Shown piece after piece: positions 1 to 8,272 of a stretch of 64,000 nt of DNA. The stretch is from NCBI GenBank assembly GCA_003665935.1, contig QPLR01000007.1, positions 62,001 to 126,000 of the forward strand. Reading direction: 5' to 3'. The position numbers were made by a program, and so were the translations under genes. The DNA comes from Halobellus sp. Atlit-31R. GTDB taxonomy: Archaea; Halobacteriota; Halobacteria; Halobacteriales; Haloferacaceae. Position 1 is the stretch's first letter. Each line of letters starts with the position of its first letter. Under the pieces are notes generated by a model. The model had not been told where the DNA came from. It ran no database searches and saw nothing but the letters and a program-made list of their open reading frames with translations.

Positions 1-425
1 TCGGCGGCGAGCTGGCGGACGGTGAGCACCGGAATCGGGCACGTCCGAACCACGCGCTCTGCGACGGAGCCGAGGAGGAACCGGTTTTCGCCGTGTCGCC
101 CGCGCGTTCCCATCGCGACCACATCGGCGTCGACGCCGCGGGCGTACTCGTCGATCACCGAGGAGGGGTGTCCCGCTTCGATCGCGGTGACGACGTCGCG
201 GTCGGTGGACTCTCTGACCTCGTCGATCGCCGCCTCGCCGCGCTCTTCGAGCGCCGTCTGCATCTCCTCGCGGAGGCGTTCCGGCGAGGACGCCACGTCG
301 CCCTCGTCGATCACGTAGAGGCAGTGGACCGTGGCGTCGAAGCGATCGGCGAGATCCAGCGCCACGTCGACGGCCCGTCTGACGCTCTCGGAGCCGTCGG
401 TGGCGATGACGATCGTCTCGAACAT
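1..425 (-). CDS. Universal stress protein (UspA family), 3' end cut by window edge
   Basis: Reads from an ATG at 425 leftwards and leaves the window after about 141 codons, so only the last few residues are missing. The product begins MFETIVIATDGS, the usual beta-1 strand of UspA folds, and near its end carries GTRG, nine residues, then GS, the G-2x-G-9x-G-S nucleotide-binding signature of ATP-binding Usp proteins. It is expected to be a cytosolic stress or nucleotide-binding protein of unknown exact role. A TATA-like box at 450-457 lies about 27 bases before the ATG, which suggests a leaderless transcript. It is divergent from a second Usp gene starting at 555. Confidence 0.9.
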   Translation of the reverse strand, partial: MFETIVIATDGSESVRRAVDVALDLADRFDATVHCLYVIDEGDVASSPERLREEMQTALEERGEAAIDEVRESTDRDVVTAIEAGHPSSVIDEYARGVDADVVAMGTRGRHGENRFLLGSVAERVVRTCPIPVLTVRQLAA

Positions 426-447
426 ACGCGTCGCTTCGCGTTCGCTC

Positions 448-459
448 GGGATAAATCCC
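448..459 (-). promoter_or_regulatory. TATA-like box for the leaderless Usp gene
   Basis: The palindromic GGGATTTATCCC is centred about 27 bases before the ATG at 425. That is the spacing expected for an archaeal TATA box when transcription starts at or next to the start codon. Promoter function is inferred from spacing only. Confidence 0.45.
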
Positions 460-554
460 GACGGCTCGGGCCGGAACCGCTGGACGCCGCCGTGGCGGCC
501 GCTCGTCGACCGTCGAAGTGAGGATTTTTGCCGTCGGACGCCGGAGGTGCGGAT

Positions 555-1013
555 ATGACCGAACGCCGGCCGCTGTCCGTCGACCTCGTGCTCGTTCCGG
601 TGGATGCAAGCGACGAGTCGACAACGGCGGTAGCCCACGCCGCCGCCATCGCCGCCGAGTACGACGCGACGGTCCACGTGGTCCACGTCCTCGGCGAGGA
701 CGTGGTGCAGGCGATCGAAGAGGGGATCGTCGACGAGGCGCAGGTCGCCGCCGACGGGCAGGCGATCACCGAGACGGCCGAAGGGATCGCCGGCGAGTAC
801 GGCGTCTCGCTGTCGACGTCGGTCGCGTACGGCTTCTCGACGAAGATGAAGCTCCGCCATCCGGGCAGCGTCGTGCTCGACACCGCAGAGGAACTCGACG
901 CCGACTTCCTGGTCGTGCCGCGCGAACCGCTCTCGGGCGACCCCGGCGAGGTGCTCGCGAAGGCCGCCGAGTACGTCCTGCTGTACGCGAGCCAGCCGGT
1001 CCTCTCCGTCTGA
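555..1013 (+). CDS. Universal stress protein (UspA family)
   Basis: 152 residues from the ATG at 555, which is preceded by GGAGG (543-547), a good ribosome binding site; a longer reading from 528 is possible but less likely. The N-terminus (VDLVLVPVDASDES) and the alternating beta/alpha pattern fit the UspA fold. The C-terminal half lacks the G-2x-G-9x-G-S signature (it reads VVPREPLSG), so it probably belongs to the non-ATP-binding subgroup. The gene is convergent with the acetyltransferase that ends at 1045. Its exact role cannot be told from sequence. Confidence 0.85.
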   Translation: MTERRPLSVDLVLVPVDASDESTTAVAHAAAIAAEYDATVHVVHVLGEDVVQAIEEGIVDEAQVAADGQAITETAEGIAGEYGVSLSTSVAYGFSTKMKLRHPGSVVLDTAEELDADFLVVPREPLSGDPGEVLAKAAEYVLLYASQPVLSV

Positions 1014-1044
1014 TTCCCTCCCCGTCGTGCGGGCGCTGCGCCGC

Positions 1045-1599
1045 TTAACCGCCCTCGTCGCTCCCGCCGGCGAGTCTGATCGCCATCTCCATCTCGAAGC
1101 TCTCGGCGTCGCTGACCTCGAACCCGATCTTCTTGTAGAGACCCACCGCGGGCTTGTTCCAGCGCTCGACGGTGAGCCACACCTTCTCGGCGCCGGCGTC
1201 GGCCCCGTAACCGAGGAGCCCCTCCATCAGGTGCGTGCCGATGCCGGCCTCCTGGTACGCTTGGAGCACGAAGATCGCGAGTTCGTAGGCGTCGTCGTCG
1301 GGCACGAGCGTGGCGTGACCCGCGGCGTCGTCGCCGTCCCACGCGACGACGTTCAGGCAGTCCTCACAGAGGATGTTGTCGAGCCACTCGCGGACCCGCC
1401 GCGGCTCGCTCGGCGGGATCCCCTGTGCCCGGTCGGCGGAGTCGAACGCGTCGTACATCGACGCGAGCGCCTCGTACTCCTCGTCGCTGCCGTCGTGGGG
1501 ACGGATCTCGATCTCGCGCCCCTCCCGATCCACGAAGACGATCGGCGGGCGCTCGAACGGTCCCGCGACCTCGTCGGGGTACTGTCGGTTCCGGCTCAT
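1045..1599 (-). CDS. GNAT family N-acetyltransferase
   Basis: 184 residues. The C-terminal half carries the GNAT acetyl-CoA motif (Q-E-A-G-I-G followed by a helix) and the typical ending L-Y-K-K-I-G-F-E, so it should transfer an acetyl group from acetyl-CoA to an amine of unknown substrate. The N-terminal 40 residues begin MSRNRQYPDE and are less conserved. The start overlaps the last four bases of the upstream Usp gene (ATGA), so the two are probably translated together. The distant order regulator (2911), Usp (1952), GNAT (1599) on one strand suggests one operon. Confidence 0.85.
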   Translation of the reverse strand: MSRNRQYPDEVAGPFERPPIVFVDREGREIEIRPHDGSDEEYEALASMYDAFDSADRAQGIPPSEPRRVREWLDNILCEDCLNVVAWDGDDAAGHATLVPDDDAYELAIFVLQAYQEAGIGTHLMEGLLGYGADAGAEKVWLTVERWNKPAVGLYKKIGFEVSDAESFEMEMAIRLAGGSDEGG

Positions 1600-1952
1600 C
1601 GGACGAGCGTGACGCTGACGTGGGAGTTCAGCAGAACGAACTCCGCGGTGGCCCCGAGTTGGATCTTCCCCATCGGGCTCGTCGTCCCGCCGCTGAGGAC
1701 GATGCGGTCGTACCCCTCGGACTCGGCGACGTCGACGAGCGTACTCCCCGGATCGCCGGTGACGTGGCGGATCTCGGCGTCGACGTCGCTCGCTTCGAGC
1801 GTCGTCTCGACCTCGTCTTCGATCTCTGCGACGGTCTCGTCGTCGGTGATAGCGACAGTCAGTTCGTCTCCTGCCTCGGCCGCCCGCTCGAGTGTGCGTC
1901 TCAGTGCCTCGAGTGAGTCGTCGGCCCCGTCGATCCCAAGAAGAACTCTCAT
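1596..1952 (-). CDS. Small universal stress protein (UspA family)
   Basis: 118 residues, shorter than the usual 140-150. It opens MRVLLGIDGADDS and contains a glycine loop SGGTTSPMGKIQLGAT, a degenerate form of the Usp nucleotide loop. It overlaps the following acetyltransferase by four bases and starts 44 bases after the stop of the winged-helix gene, so it is probably the middle gene of a three-gene unit. The shortened length and altered loop make ATP binding uncertain. Confidence 0.85.
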   Translation of the reverse strand: MRVLLGIDGADDSLEALRRTLERAAEAGDELTVAITDDETVAEIEDEVETTLEASDVDAEIRHVTGDPGSTLVDVAESEGYDRIVLSGGTTSPMGKIQLGATAEFVLLNSHVSVTLVR

Positions 1953-1996
1953 ACGCCCGCAGTCGTCGGCGGAGTAGAAAAATCGTCGGGTGTAGC

Positions 1997-2911
1997 TTAC
2001 GCTTGCGGCGATGCCGCACCACCCTGCTGGGTCGTCACGCTGTGGACGGTCAGATCGTCGTCGAACGTGAGCGTGATCGCGTCGTTCTCGTAGGCGTAGG
2101 TGACGGCGACGCGCCAGGGGTCCTCCGAGCGGACCTCGGGCCGCGGCACGTCCACCGGCGGGTCGAGCAGGTGGTGCTCGCGGATGTCGAGATCCCGCTC
2201 GTGACAGAAGGCGACGACTGCCGGATGGAGATAGCCCGCGTACGCGACGCCCGCCGTATGGAACCAGTGACAGACATTACAGACGAACAGGACTTGCGGT
2301 CCGTCGACCGAAGCGCCGTCTCCACCGTCCTCGTGTGGCGACCGGAAGTCGGTCTCGACGGTCCCGCCGCAGTGGAGGCAACAGCCCTGCGTCAGCGTGA
2401 AGTTCTCGGCCCACAGCTGCCGTTGCATCGCTCGCTCGAGCGTCTCCAGACGGTCCGGATCGAACGAGCTCGGTCGCACCGGAACGCTCTCGACGGTCAC
2501 GCCGCAGGTCTCACAGATGCCGCAAACCCGCTGGTTCTCGTAGCGAATCGACAGGGGGTTCCCGCACGCCTCGTGTAGGAGGTCGGTCTCGAACGGACCG
2601 ACCTCGGGGCTCCGACTGAGGACGCCCGATCGAACGAACTGATAGATTCGGAGACCGCGGAGCGTGAGTCGGTAGCCGTCGTCGGTCCGTTCGACGTACG
2701 CCTGCTTCCGGAGTTTGTCGAGGTGGTACGCCATCCGCCCGCTGTCGCTCAGGCCGACCTCTGTCATCAATTCTGAGAACCGGCGAGTGCCATATCCCCC
2801 ACCCTCGACCGCCTCGCCGAGACTCTCTACGAGTCGAAGGCGCGTCCCGTTGGCAACCGCTTTGAGTGCGTCGTCGTCGAGTTCGATATGGTCGCCACCC
2901 TGTCGTGTCAC
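1997..2911 (-). CDS. ArsR-type winged-helix protein with C-terminal zinc-ribbon-like domain
   Basis: 304 residues from a GTG at 2911; no earlier or nearby ATG is in frame. Residues about 10-85 form a winged-helix domain (LKAVANGTRLRLVESL, then YHLDKLRKQAYVERTDDGYRLT), as in ArsR-like regulators. The middle and C-terminal parts hold paired cysteines (CGICETCG, CCLHCGG, CNVCH), which suggest bound zinc. This architecture is common in haloarchaea but the signal it senses is unknown to me. A perfect inverted repeat ends ten bases before the start codon, so autoregulation is plausible. Confidence 0.8.
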   Translation of the reverse strand: MTRQGGDHIELDDDALKAVANGTRLRLVESLGEAVEGGGYGTRRFSELMTEVGLSDSGRMAYHLDKLRKQAYVERTDDGYRLTLRGLRIYQFVRSGVLSRSPEVGPFETDLLHEACGNPLSIRYENQRVCGICETCGVTVESVPVRPSSFDPDRLETLERAMQRQLWAENFTLTQGCCLHCGGTVETDFRSPHEDGGDGASVDGPQVLFVCNVCHWFHTAGVAYAGYLHPAVVAFCHERDLDIREHHLLDPPVDVPRPEVRSEDPWRVAVTYAYENDAITLTFDDDLTVHSVTTQQGGAASPQA

Positions 2912-2920
2912 AGACCACTA

Positions 2921-2939
2921 TTTTCAGCCCGACTGAAAA
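2921..2939. promoter_or_regulatory. Inverted repeat upstream of the winged-helix gene
   Basis: TTTTCAG at 2921-2927 and CTGAAAA at 2933-2939 form perfect 7-base arms with a 5-base spacer. The repeat lies 10-28 bases before the GTG at 2911, where the basal promoter of a leaderless gene would sit. A dimeric regulator bound here would block transcription. The regulator it precedes is the obvious candidate, but this is inference. Confidence 0.45.
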
Positions 2940-3259
2940 ACTGTTTTGCTGAACCCGCTACGACGGATAGCCCGGTGGACGCCGCCGGTGCGGCACTCGC
3001 TGCCGTCGCTGGCTACTCAGTACGATCGATCCAGAAGCGACCCGCAACTGCGCGAAACCGTCCGGTGCAGAGGCACCAACACCGGACGGCACCTCGCCGA
3101 GTACCACCTCGGCATCGTAACTGAGTCTATTACGACTGATAAATTCGCGGTGAAATTTCTTTCACCTCCGATCCGAAATGATCTTTCGATGGATACGACT
3201 CCGGTACCCCCGAATCCCCCGACAGAACGCTTTTTTGCGTCGGAGCGACAGGCGGCAGT
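2940..3259. other. Intergenic region between divergent genes, with a second inverted repeat
   Basis: No convincing gene was found here. Besides the repeat at 2921-2939, a palindrome at 3149-3166 (GGTGAAA, four bases, TTTCACC) sits in an AT-rich patch about 95 bases before the DUF5806 start. A T-run at 3231-3236 lies near -28 from the ATG at 3260 and could be that gene's TATA-like element. Confidence 0.4.
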
Positions 3260-3976
3260 ATGGAAGACGACGACGCCGCGGCGTCGGGGGGCAACGCGTC
3301 GCCGGCAGCGGACTCGGACGCCGACGCCGGCGGCGAGGGCGACGCCGACGAGCACGAGACGCCGGCGGACGTTCGCAAGTACGCGCGGTTCAAGAAAGTC
3401 GACGGCGCGCAGTACGACCGCGTCAACGACTTCCTCCGCGACCGGACGTACGTCACGGCGCGGGAGTGGGCCATCGCCCGGCTGTGTGCGGATTTCCGCA
3501 CCGAGACCGGCGTCGAGATGACCAAGATCGGCGAGAACCTCCCGGAGCTCGTCCCGTTTATGACTGACACGTACACTCCGCAGGCGGTCAATCAGGCCCG
3601 CTCGTCGTTCGAGGACAAGATCCGGAAGTCGGGCGCGACGTTCCTCTACGGCGCGATGTCTGGCTTCTTCACCGCCGAGGAACTCGACGAGCTGATGTAC
3701 GAAGTCACCGAGATCGCGAAGTTCCTCCTCGAAGTCGAGGGCGTCGACCTCTCCGTCGAGGACGAACTCGAGGCCGAAGAGCGCATCTCCAGCGTGATGC
3801 GCGAGGTCCGGGAGGCGAGCGCGGATCTCCGCGCGGAGGAGCTTGCCGACGAGTCCGACCCAGCGGCCGAGAGCGGCGACGCGGCAGCGGGCGGAGATGC
3901 AGCGGGAGAGGGAGACGACGCCGGTGGCGACGGGGGGCTCGCGCCGAGCGACCTCGACCCCGGCGACGACTCGTAG
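3260..3976 (+). CDS. DUF5806 family protein (haloarchaeal conserved protein)
   Basis: 238 residues. An acidic, low-complexity N-terminus (about 35 residues) and C-terminus (about 45 residues) flank a well-conserved core that begins KYARFKKVDGAQYDRVNDFL and includes TREWAIAR-like and FLYGAMSGFF segments. I recognise the core as the haloarchaeal DUF5806 family, whose function is unknown. No signal peptide or membrane segment is visible. The stop codon is followed at once by the ATG of the beta-CASP enzyme (3977), so the pair is very likely co-transcribed and translationally coupled, which hints at a role in RNA metabolism. Confidence 0.8.
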   Translation: MEDDDAAASGGNASPAADSDADAGGEGDADEHETPADVRKYARFKKVDGAQYDRVNDFLRDRTYVTAREWAIARLCADFRTETGVEMTKIGENLPELVPFMTDTYTPQAVNQARSSFEDKIRKSGATFLYGAMSGFFTAEELDELMYEVTEIAKFLLEVEGVDLSVEDELEAEERISSVMREVREASADLRAEELADESDPAAESGDAAAGGDAAGEGDDAGGDGGLAPSDLDPGDDS

Positions 3977-5209
3977 ATGGAGCTACAGTTTCTCGGCGGT
4001 GCTCGCGAGGTCGGGCGGAGCGCGGTCCTCGTCAACGACTCGCTCCTCCTCGATTACGGGATGCTCGCGGAGTCGCCGCCGCAGTTTCCCGTCGGCGCCG
4101 TCGACCCCGACGCCGTCGTCGTGAGCCACGGCCACCTCGATCACGTCGGCGCACTTCCAGCGCTGCTCTCGGGCCACGCCCGTCCGCCGATCCACTGGAC
4201 GCCGCCGACGCGGGAACTCGCGCTCACGCTCGCTCGCGACACGCTGAAACTCCACGGCGGCACGCTCCGCTGCCCGTTCACCGAGACGGACGTCCAGCGC
4301 GTCACGCAGGTCTCGGAGACGCACGGGTACGAGGAGTCGTTCACGGCGGCCGGCCACGAAGTCACGTTCTTCGACGCCGGTCACATCCCCGGCAGCGCGC
4401 ACGTCCTCGTCGACGACGGCGAGACCCGCCTGCTCTACACGGGCGATTTCCACACCGACGACCAGCGGCTGGTCCCCGGAACGACCGCCCGACCGGACGC
4501 GGACGTCGTGCTCTGTGAGAGCACGTACTCAGACGTAGAGCACGAGGATCGGACGACCGTCGAAGAGCGGTTCGTCGAGAGCGTCGAGACGACCCTGTGG
4601 GAGGGCGGGACGGTCGTCGTCCCGGCGTTCGCGATCGGGCGGACCCAGGAACTGCTGCTCGTCTGCGACGCCTACGACATCCCCTGCTACGTCGACGGGA
4701 TGGGCAAATCGATCACCGAGATGTTCCGCCGCCACCCCGAGTTCGTCCGCGACGCCGACGCGCTCCGCCGGGCGAAGTCGCACGCGCGGTTCGTCTCCGG
4801 CGGCGACGGGCAGCGCAGGCGGATCGCCGACCAGAACGTGGCGATCGTGACCACCAGCGGGATGCTCTCGGGCGGCCCGGCGATGACGTACGTCCCCGAG
4901 ATCCGCTCGCACCCGACGAACAAACTCGCGCTGACGGGCTATCAGGTCGAGGGAACGCCGGGACGGGACCTCGTCGAGACGGGGACCGCCGAGATCGACG
5001 GGCGGGTGATGCCCGTGAGCGCGCAGGTCGAGCAGTACGACTTCTCGGCGCACGCCGACCGATTCGGAATCCGCGAGTTCCTGGACGCTTACGCGGACAC
5101 GCCCGTCCTCGTGAACCACGGCGACCGATGTGTAGCGTTCGCCGAGGAACTCGCCGCCGACGGATTCGACGCTGCGGCTCCCGACCTCGGCGATAGCGTG
5201 ACGATCTGA
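3977..5209 (+). CDS. Beta-CASP metallo-beta-lactamase-fold nuclease-like protein
   Basis: 410 residues. The metal site motif HGHLDH is at residues 51-56, followed by DAGHIPGSAH (133-142), YTGDF (154-158) and the beta-CASP segment with PAFAIGRTQE, TSGMLSGGP, FSAHAD and VNHGD. These are the hallmarks of the CPSF73/RNase J superfamily, so the protein is probably an RNA nuclease using two zinc ions. It lacks the N-terminal KH domains of the archaeal CPSF1 type, so it is the shorter class often annotated as MBL fold with RNA-specificity domain. It starts directly after the DUF5806 stop codon. Confidence 0.88.
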   Translation: MELQFLGGAREVGRSAVLVNDSLLLDYGMLAESPPQFPVGAVDPDAVVVSHGHLDHVGALPALLSGHARPPIHWTPPTRELALTLARDTLKLHGGTLRCPFTETDVQRVTQVSETHGYEESFTAAGHEVTFFDAGHIPGSAHVLVDDGETRLLYTGDFHTDDQRLVPGTTARPDADVVLCESTYSDVEHEDRTTVEERFVESVETTLWEGGTVVVPAFAIGRTQELLLVCDAYDIPCYVDGMGKSITEMFRRHPEFVRDADALRRAKSHARFVSGGDGQRRRIADQNVAIVTTSGMLSGGPAMTYVPEIRSHPTNKLALTGYQVEGTPGRDLVETGTAEIDGRVMPVSAQVEQYDFSAHADRFGIREFLDAYADTPVLVNHGDRCVAFAEELAADGFDAAAPDLGDSVTI

Positions 5210-5264
5210 TCGGGCTAGAGAACGGTGGGCCGCCACCGGACTGTCTCCTTCGCTGCGGTGCCGC

Positions 5265-5597
5265 TCACTCCTCGCTGGGAACCGCGCGCACCTCGAACTC
5301 CCGGTAACCGCCGTAGGCGGTCTCGAGCGCGCCAAGCCACCAGTTCCAGCGGTCCGCGACGCTGGAGTCGTCGGGCGCGTCGTCGAGGTTCCGCACGATC
5401 TCGTCGACGGTGAGCGGCTCGCCGCGGTCGGCCGCGACGATTCCGGAATCGGCGAGGTCGCGCGCCTGCCGTGCCACGACGCGGTACTCGGCGTCGCTGC
5501 CGTCGAAAGCGTCCCGCAGTGCCGCAATCAACTCCTCGGCGTCGAACCCTGCCGTTTCGAGCAGCCCGTCGCCGCCGGTGTCGCGCTTCTCGGTCAT
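5265..5597 (-). CDS. Conserved haloarchaeal protein of unknown function
   Basis: 110 residues from the ATG at 5597. It is acidic, begins MTEKRDTGGD, and contains a helical middle part (AEELIAALRDAFDGSDAEYRVVARQARDL is one long predicted helical stretch, residues about 20-48) and a conserved-looking aromatic segment DRWNWWLGALETAYGGYREFEV at its end. I do not recognise a characterised family. It lies downstream of the exported peptidase on the same strand, separated from it by the 23-base tandem repeat. Confidence 0.6.
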   Translation of the reverse strand: MTEKRDTGGDGLLETAGFDAEELIAALRDAFDGSDAEYRVVARQARDLADSGIVAADRGEPLTVDEIVRNLDDAPDDSSVADRWNWWLGALETAYGGYREFEVRAVPSEE

Positions 5598-5645
5598 ACC
5601 TGATCGTTCGGTCCCGAAGGAAAAGAAAGCGCCGGCGTCGGAACC

Positions 5646-5760
5646 GCGTCGACCTCCGCCCGGCGGCCGCGTCGGCTTTTGCCCGGCGGCTGCGTCGACC
5701 TCCGCCCAGCGGCCGCGTCGACTTTTGCCCGGCGCCCGCGTCGACCTCCGCCCGGTCGTC
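5646..5760. repeat. Five tandem 23-base repeats
   Basis: Units lie at 5646-5668, 5669-5691, 5692-5714, 5715-5737 and 5738-5760. All begin GCGTCG; odd units continue ACCTCCGCCC and even units (A/G)CTTTTGCCC, so there is a 46-base alternating pattern. The array fills the spacer between the stop of the lipoprotein peptidase (5768) and the start of the next gene (5597) on the minus strand. It could affect termination or the leader of the downstream gene. Confidence 0.9.
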
Positions 5761-5767
5761 AAGACGC

Positions 5768-6868
5768 TCACGTCCACCACTCGCTGCGGCGCGTCTCGTA
5801 GGACGCGTCGCGGAACACCGCGGGCTTCTCGTCGTCTTCCTCCGCGCCGAGCCCGTGGGCCAGCCAGTAGCCGACGTGCCACGCGACCGCGTCGGTGTCG
5901 AGATCGACCAGCGAGATGTCGAGCTCGGAGTACGTCTCGACGGCGCCGTCGCCGTCGGGATCCCAGCCGACGGTCCCGCCGCAGGACGCCGCGCCAGCCC
6001 CGCACGGCGAGGTCTCGACGGACCGGACGACGACGTCGGCCTCCTCGGGATCGTCGACCATCACGAACGAGACGTTCGACGGCATCCCCGGCGCGCCGCG
6101 CTCGTAGTAGCCGAGCGCGTGGTGGACCTGCTGTCGCGCCCCTGCCGGATCCGTCGCGTTCGCAGTGTCGACGTAGACAGTGAACTCGGCGTCGCTCCAC
6201 GGGAACGCACGCTCCGTCGCGTTCGGGAGGGGCTCGGAGTACAGGACGGAACTGCTCGCCATCACGTCTTTCGGCGCGTCCCGGTGCGTGAGACCGAGCG
6301 TGTGCCCGAGTTCGTGCTCGACGACGAGCACGGTCGACGCCGCCGAGAAGCCTGTGCGGACCGACACCGTCTCCGGGCGGTCGATCTGACGGCTGTTCTT
6401 GATCACCGGTGCACAGCCCGCGGCGTCGTCTGCGCCGTCACACTCGGGCACGACGTCGACGAACTCGACGACGAGGTCCGGCTCCGCCGCGTCCGGTCGG
6501 ACCTCGTAGTCGACCGCGAACCCGGTGAAGCGCTCGCCGCGGGCTTCCCAGTAGGCCGCCGCTTCCCGGACGAGCGGCGTCCACTCCCGGCCGGTGTCTG
6601 CGGCGTCGACGACGCCGATCACAATCGGCTCTCGACCCCAGGGGTTCTGCGCTTTCGGGGCGGCCGTCGCCGTCGGTGTACCCGCTCCGGCCGTCACCGC
6701 CGCCTGTTCCCCCGGCGACGACGCTGTCGCGGCAGCGTCGCCACCGACTGTCGGCTGCCGTGTCGACGGTCCGGACCCCGGCGACTCGACTACCGGACCG
6801 ATGCAGCCAGCGAGCGCGACGAGGAGCGCCAGCGACACGACGGCGGGCACGGCGAGCCGGGGCGGCAT
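5768..6868 (-). CDS. Exported matrixin-like zinc metalloprotease lipoprotein
   Basis: 366 residues from the ATG at 6868; a TTG nine codons upstream is less likely because the ATG start gives a clean signal peptide. Residues 1-22 form a hydrophobic signal ending in the lipobox LVALAGC with Cys22 as the likely lipid anchor, followed by a Thr/Ala/Pro-rich linker. The zinc motif HELGHTLGLTH covers residues 185-195 and a Met follows in KDVM (203), the Met-turn of metzincins. The protein is therefore probably a cell-surface peptidase of the M10/matrixin type. The C-terminal third repeats a similar layout (DTANATDPAG, SNVSFVMVDD) without a second zinc motif. Confidence 0.82.
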   Translation of the reverse strand: MPPRLAVPAVVSLALLVALAGCIGPVVESPGSGPSTRQPTVGGDAAATASSPGEQAAVTAGAGTPTATAAPKAQNPWGREPIVIGVVDAADTGREWTPLVREAAAYWEARGERFTGFAVDYEVRPDAAEPDLVVEFVDVVPECDGADDAAGCAPVIKNSRQIDRPETVSVRTGFSAASTVLVVEHELGHTLGLTHRDAPKDVMASSSVLYSEPLPNATERAFPWSDAEFTVYVDTANATDPAGARQQVHHALGYYERGAPGMPSNVSFVMVDDPEEADVVVRSVETSPCGAGAASCGGTVGWDPDGDGAVETYSELDISLVDLDTDAVAWHVGYWLAHGLGAEEDDEKPAVFRDASYETRRSEWWT

Positions 6869-6965
6869 AGCCACAGAGAGAACCGAGGCGGACAAGAAAG
6901 TTCGGCACGTCGGCAGCGCGGGACGGTCCGGTGTCCGACGAGAGCGTCGCCACTAGCCGGGGAAA

Positions 6966-7393
6966 AGCGGCTGAGAGGAGTAAGCCCCCTTCTGTTCGTC
7001 TCGGCATTCGGCTAAGCGGCCGCGCCCTGTCCGGACTACCTTGGCGGCGCGGACTTGCACCGGTGAAGATTCGCCGTTCCATCCGTTCTCGGCCGTCGGC
7101 GCGGCGACGCCGCGCACGCGACGCGAGGCGATCACCTCGCGGTCGCGTTCCCTCGACGGGTCAACTCCCTTCCCTCGCGGGTCGGTTCGCGCACGTCCGG
7201 GTCGCCCCGGTCGCGCCGGCGGCGGAGCCGTCCGCCGCTCGCGTCTCATCGGTCGGGCCGAGGGGTCTCGTTTCTGTTCCAGAGCCAGCCGTCTCCGGCT
7301 CCGGGCTTGCACCCGGTCACCCGTCCGGACGGTGGGGGGACTTTCCTCGTCAGTCCGAATGCGGACCGACGGAAGCCGAGCTCTCTCTGCCGT
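6966..7393 (-). ncRNA. rnpB: RNase P RNA
   Basis: On the minus strand the 5' part contains GAGGAAAGTCC (complement at 7341-7351), the signature near the 5' end of all RNase P RNAs. The 3' part contains ACAGAA and GGGGCTTA (complement about 6980-6996), the matching conserved region near the 3' end. The two ends can pair as helix P1: ACGGCAGAGAG at the 5' end with CTCCTCTCAGCCG at the 3' end. The length of about 430 bases suits haloarchaeal RNase P. This RNA is the catalytic subunit that trims the 5' leader of tRNA precursors. A CTTATTTG box at 7415-7422 sits about 26 bases before the 5' end, and a short T-run follows the 3' end. Confidence 0.93.
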
Positions 7394-7414
7394 TCAACCG
7401 GAGGTGAGTGAGTC

Positions 7415-7422
7415 AAATAAGC
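7415..7422 (-). promoter_or_regulatory. TATA-like box of the RNase P RNA gene
   Basis: CTTATTTG on the minus strand is centred about 26 bases before the 5' end predicted independently from helix P1. The agreement supports both the promoter and the RNA end. No gene is seen in the rest of 7423-7658. Confidence 0.5.
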
Positions 7423-7658
7423 CGTTCGGTCGTCCAGTTCGACGCACCTCCACCGCCCCGCGCCGGAACCGCACGGATCTTCGGATCGAGCACTCTCACC
7501 ACGGTGAATCTAAACGATCGATAACACTCTACTGGACGTTCGGCTTCGAGACGGCGGTCGTGACTGGGGTACCGCAATTTGCCGAACGCACGGCTCCGGG
7601 CTTATACGCCCTGGAATGAAGGGAAGCGTTCAAGTCAGGCGAGCGCCTGTACCAGTGT

Positions 7659-8261
7659 ATGTCCGAGGCGCAGACCGTTTGTCTCTCCTACGACGACGGG
7701 GCGAGGGCGGTCGAGTTAGCGCGTGAATCGGTCGAATCGTACGTTCTTCACGGACAGCGTGAACAGCCAGGGAGTATGCGTGACGCCTTTTACGCTCGAA
7801 CTGGTGCGTTCGTTCGCATCCGATCGACACGCGGACGGGGGCGACTCCGCGGCTGTGCCGGCGCGTACCGGGGCAACGACCAGCTGGGCCACGCGATCGT
7901 CGACGCCGCGATTCAGGCCGCCTCGGAGAACTCCTGCGGCTCCGAGATCGAGCAGCCCGAGCTCGCGAACCTGACGATCTCTGTCTGCATCGTCTGCGGC
8001 TACGACGAGACGGACCGGCCGCTCGAAGACGTGGAACTGGGGAAACAGGGCGTCGTGATCGACAAAGACGGCAACCACGGCTGGCTCTACCCGACGATCC
8101 CGCTGGAAAACGACTGGAACGAAGAGCAGTTCCTCACTCACGCCTGCCGCAAGGCCGGCATCTCGCCGCTCGCCTGGCAGGACGACGACACCACCGTTAC
8201 GCTGTTCGACGGTCAGGTGTTCCGCGAGCGCGCCGACGGTGGCAGCGTCGAAGAGCTGTAA
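7659..8261 (+). CDS. AMMECR1 domain protein (TIGR00296 family)
   Basis: 200 residues. The hallmark LRGCAGAYRG lies near residue 68 and is followed by a conserved helix GHAIVDAAIQAA and the segments GKQGVVIDKDG and GWLYPTIPLE. These fit the AMMECR1 family, which is found in all archaea and eukaryotes. Its biochemical role is unresolved; the LRGC loop has been proposed as a catalytic or binding site. The length is normal. A TTATA-like box (7601-7607) lies upstream. Confidence 0.9.
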   Translation: MSEAQTVCLSYDDGARAVELARESVESYVLHGQREQPGSMRDAFYARTGAFVRIRSTRGRGRLRGCAGAYRGNDQLGHAIVDAAIQAASENSCGSEIEQPELANLTISVCIVCGYDETDRPLEDVELGKQGVVIDKDGNHGWLYPTIPLENDWNEEQFLTHACRKAGISPLAWQDDDTTVTLFDGQVFRERADGGSVEEL

Positions 8262-8272
8262 CTGCCGCGCCC

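Noticed and set aside
311-1342. Long minus-strand frame opposite the two Usp genes
   Set aside because: It is rich in Arg, Gly and Ser, overlaps clear genes on both strands, and has no recognisable segment. Such frames are common in G+C-rich DNA.
7394-7658. Possible small RNA or gene between RNase P RNA and the AMMECR1 gene
   Set aside because: Apart from promoter-like boxes, no conserved frame or folded RNA signature was seen.
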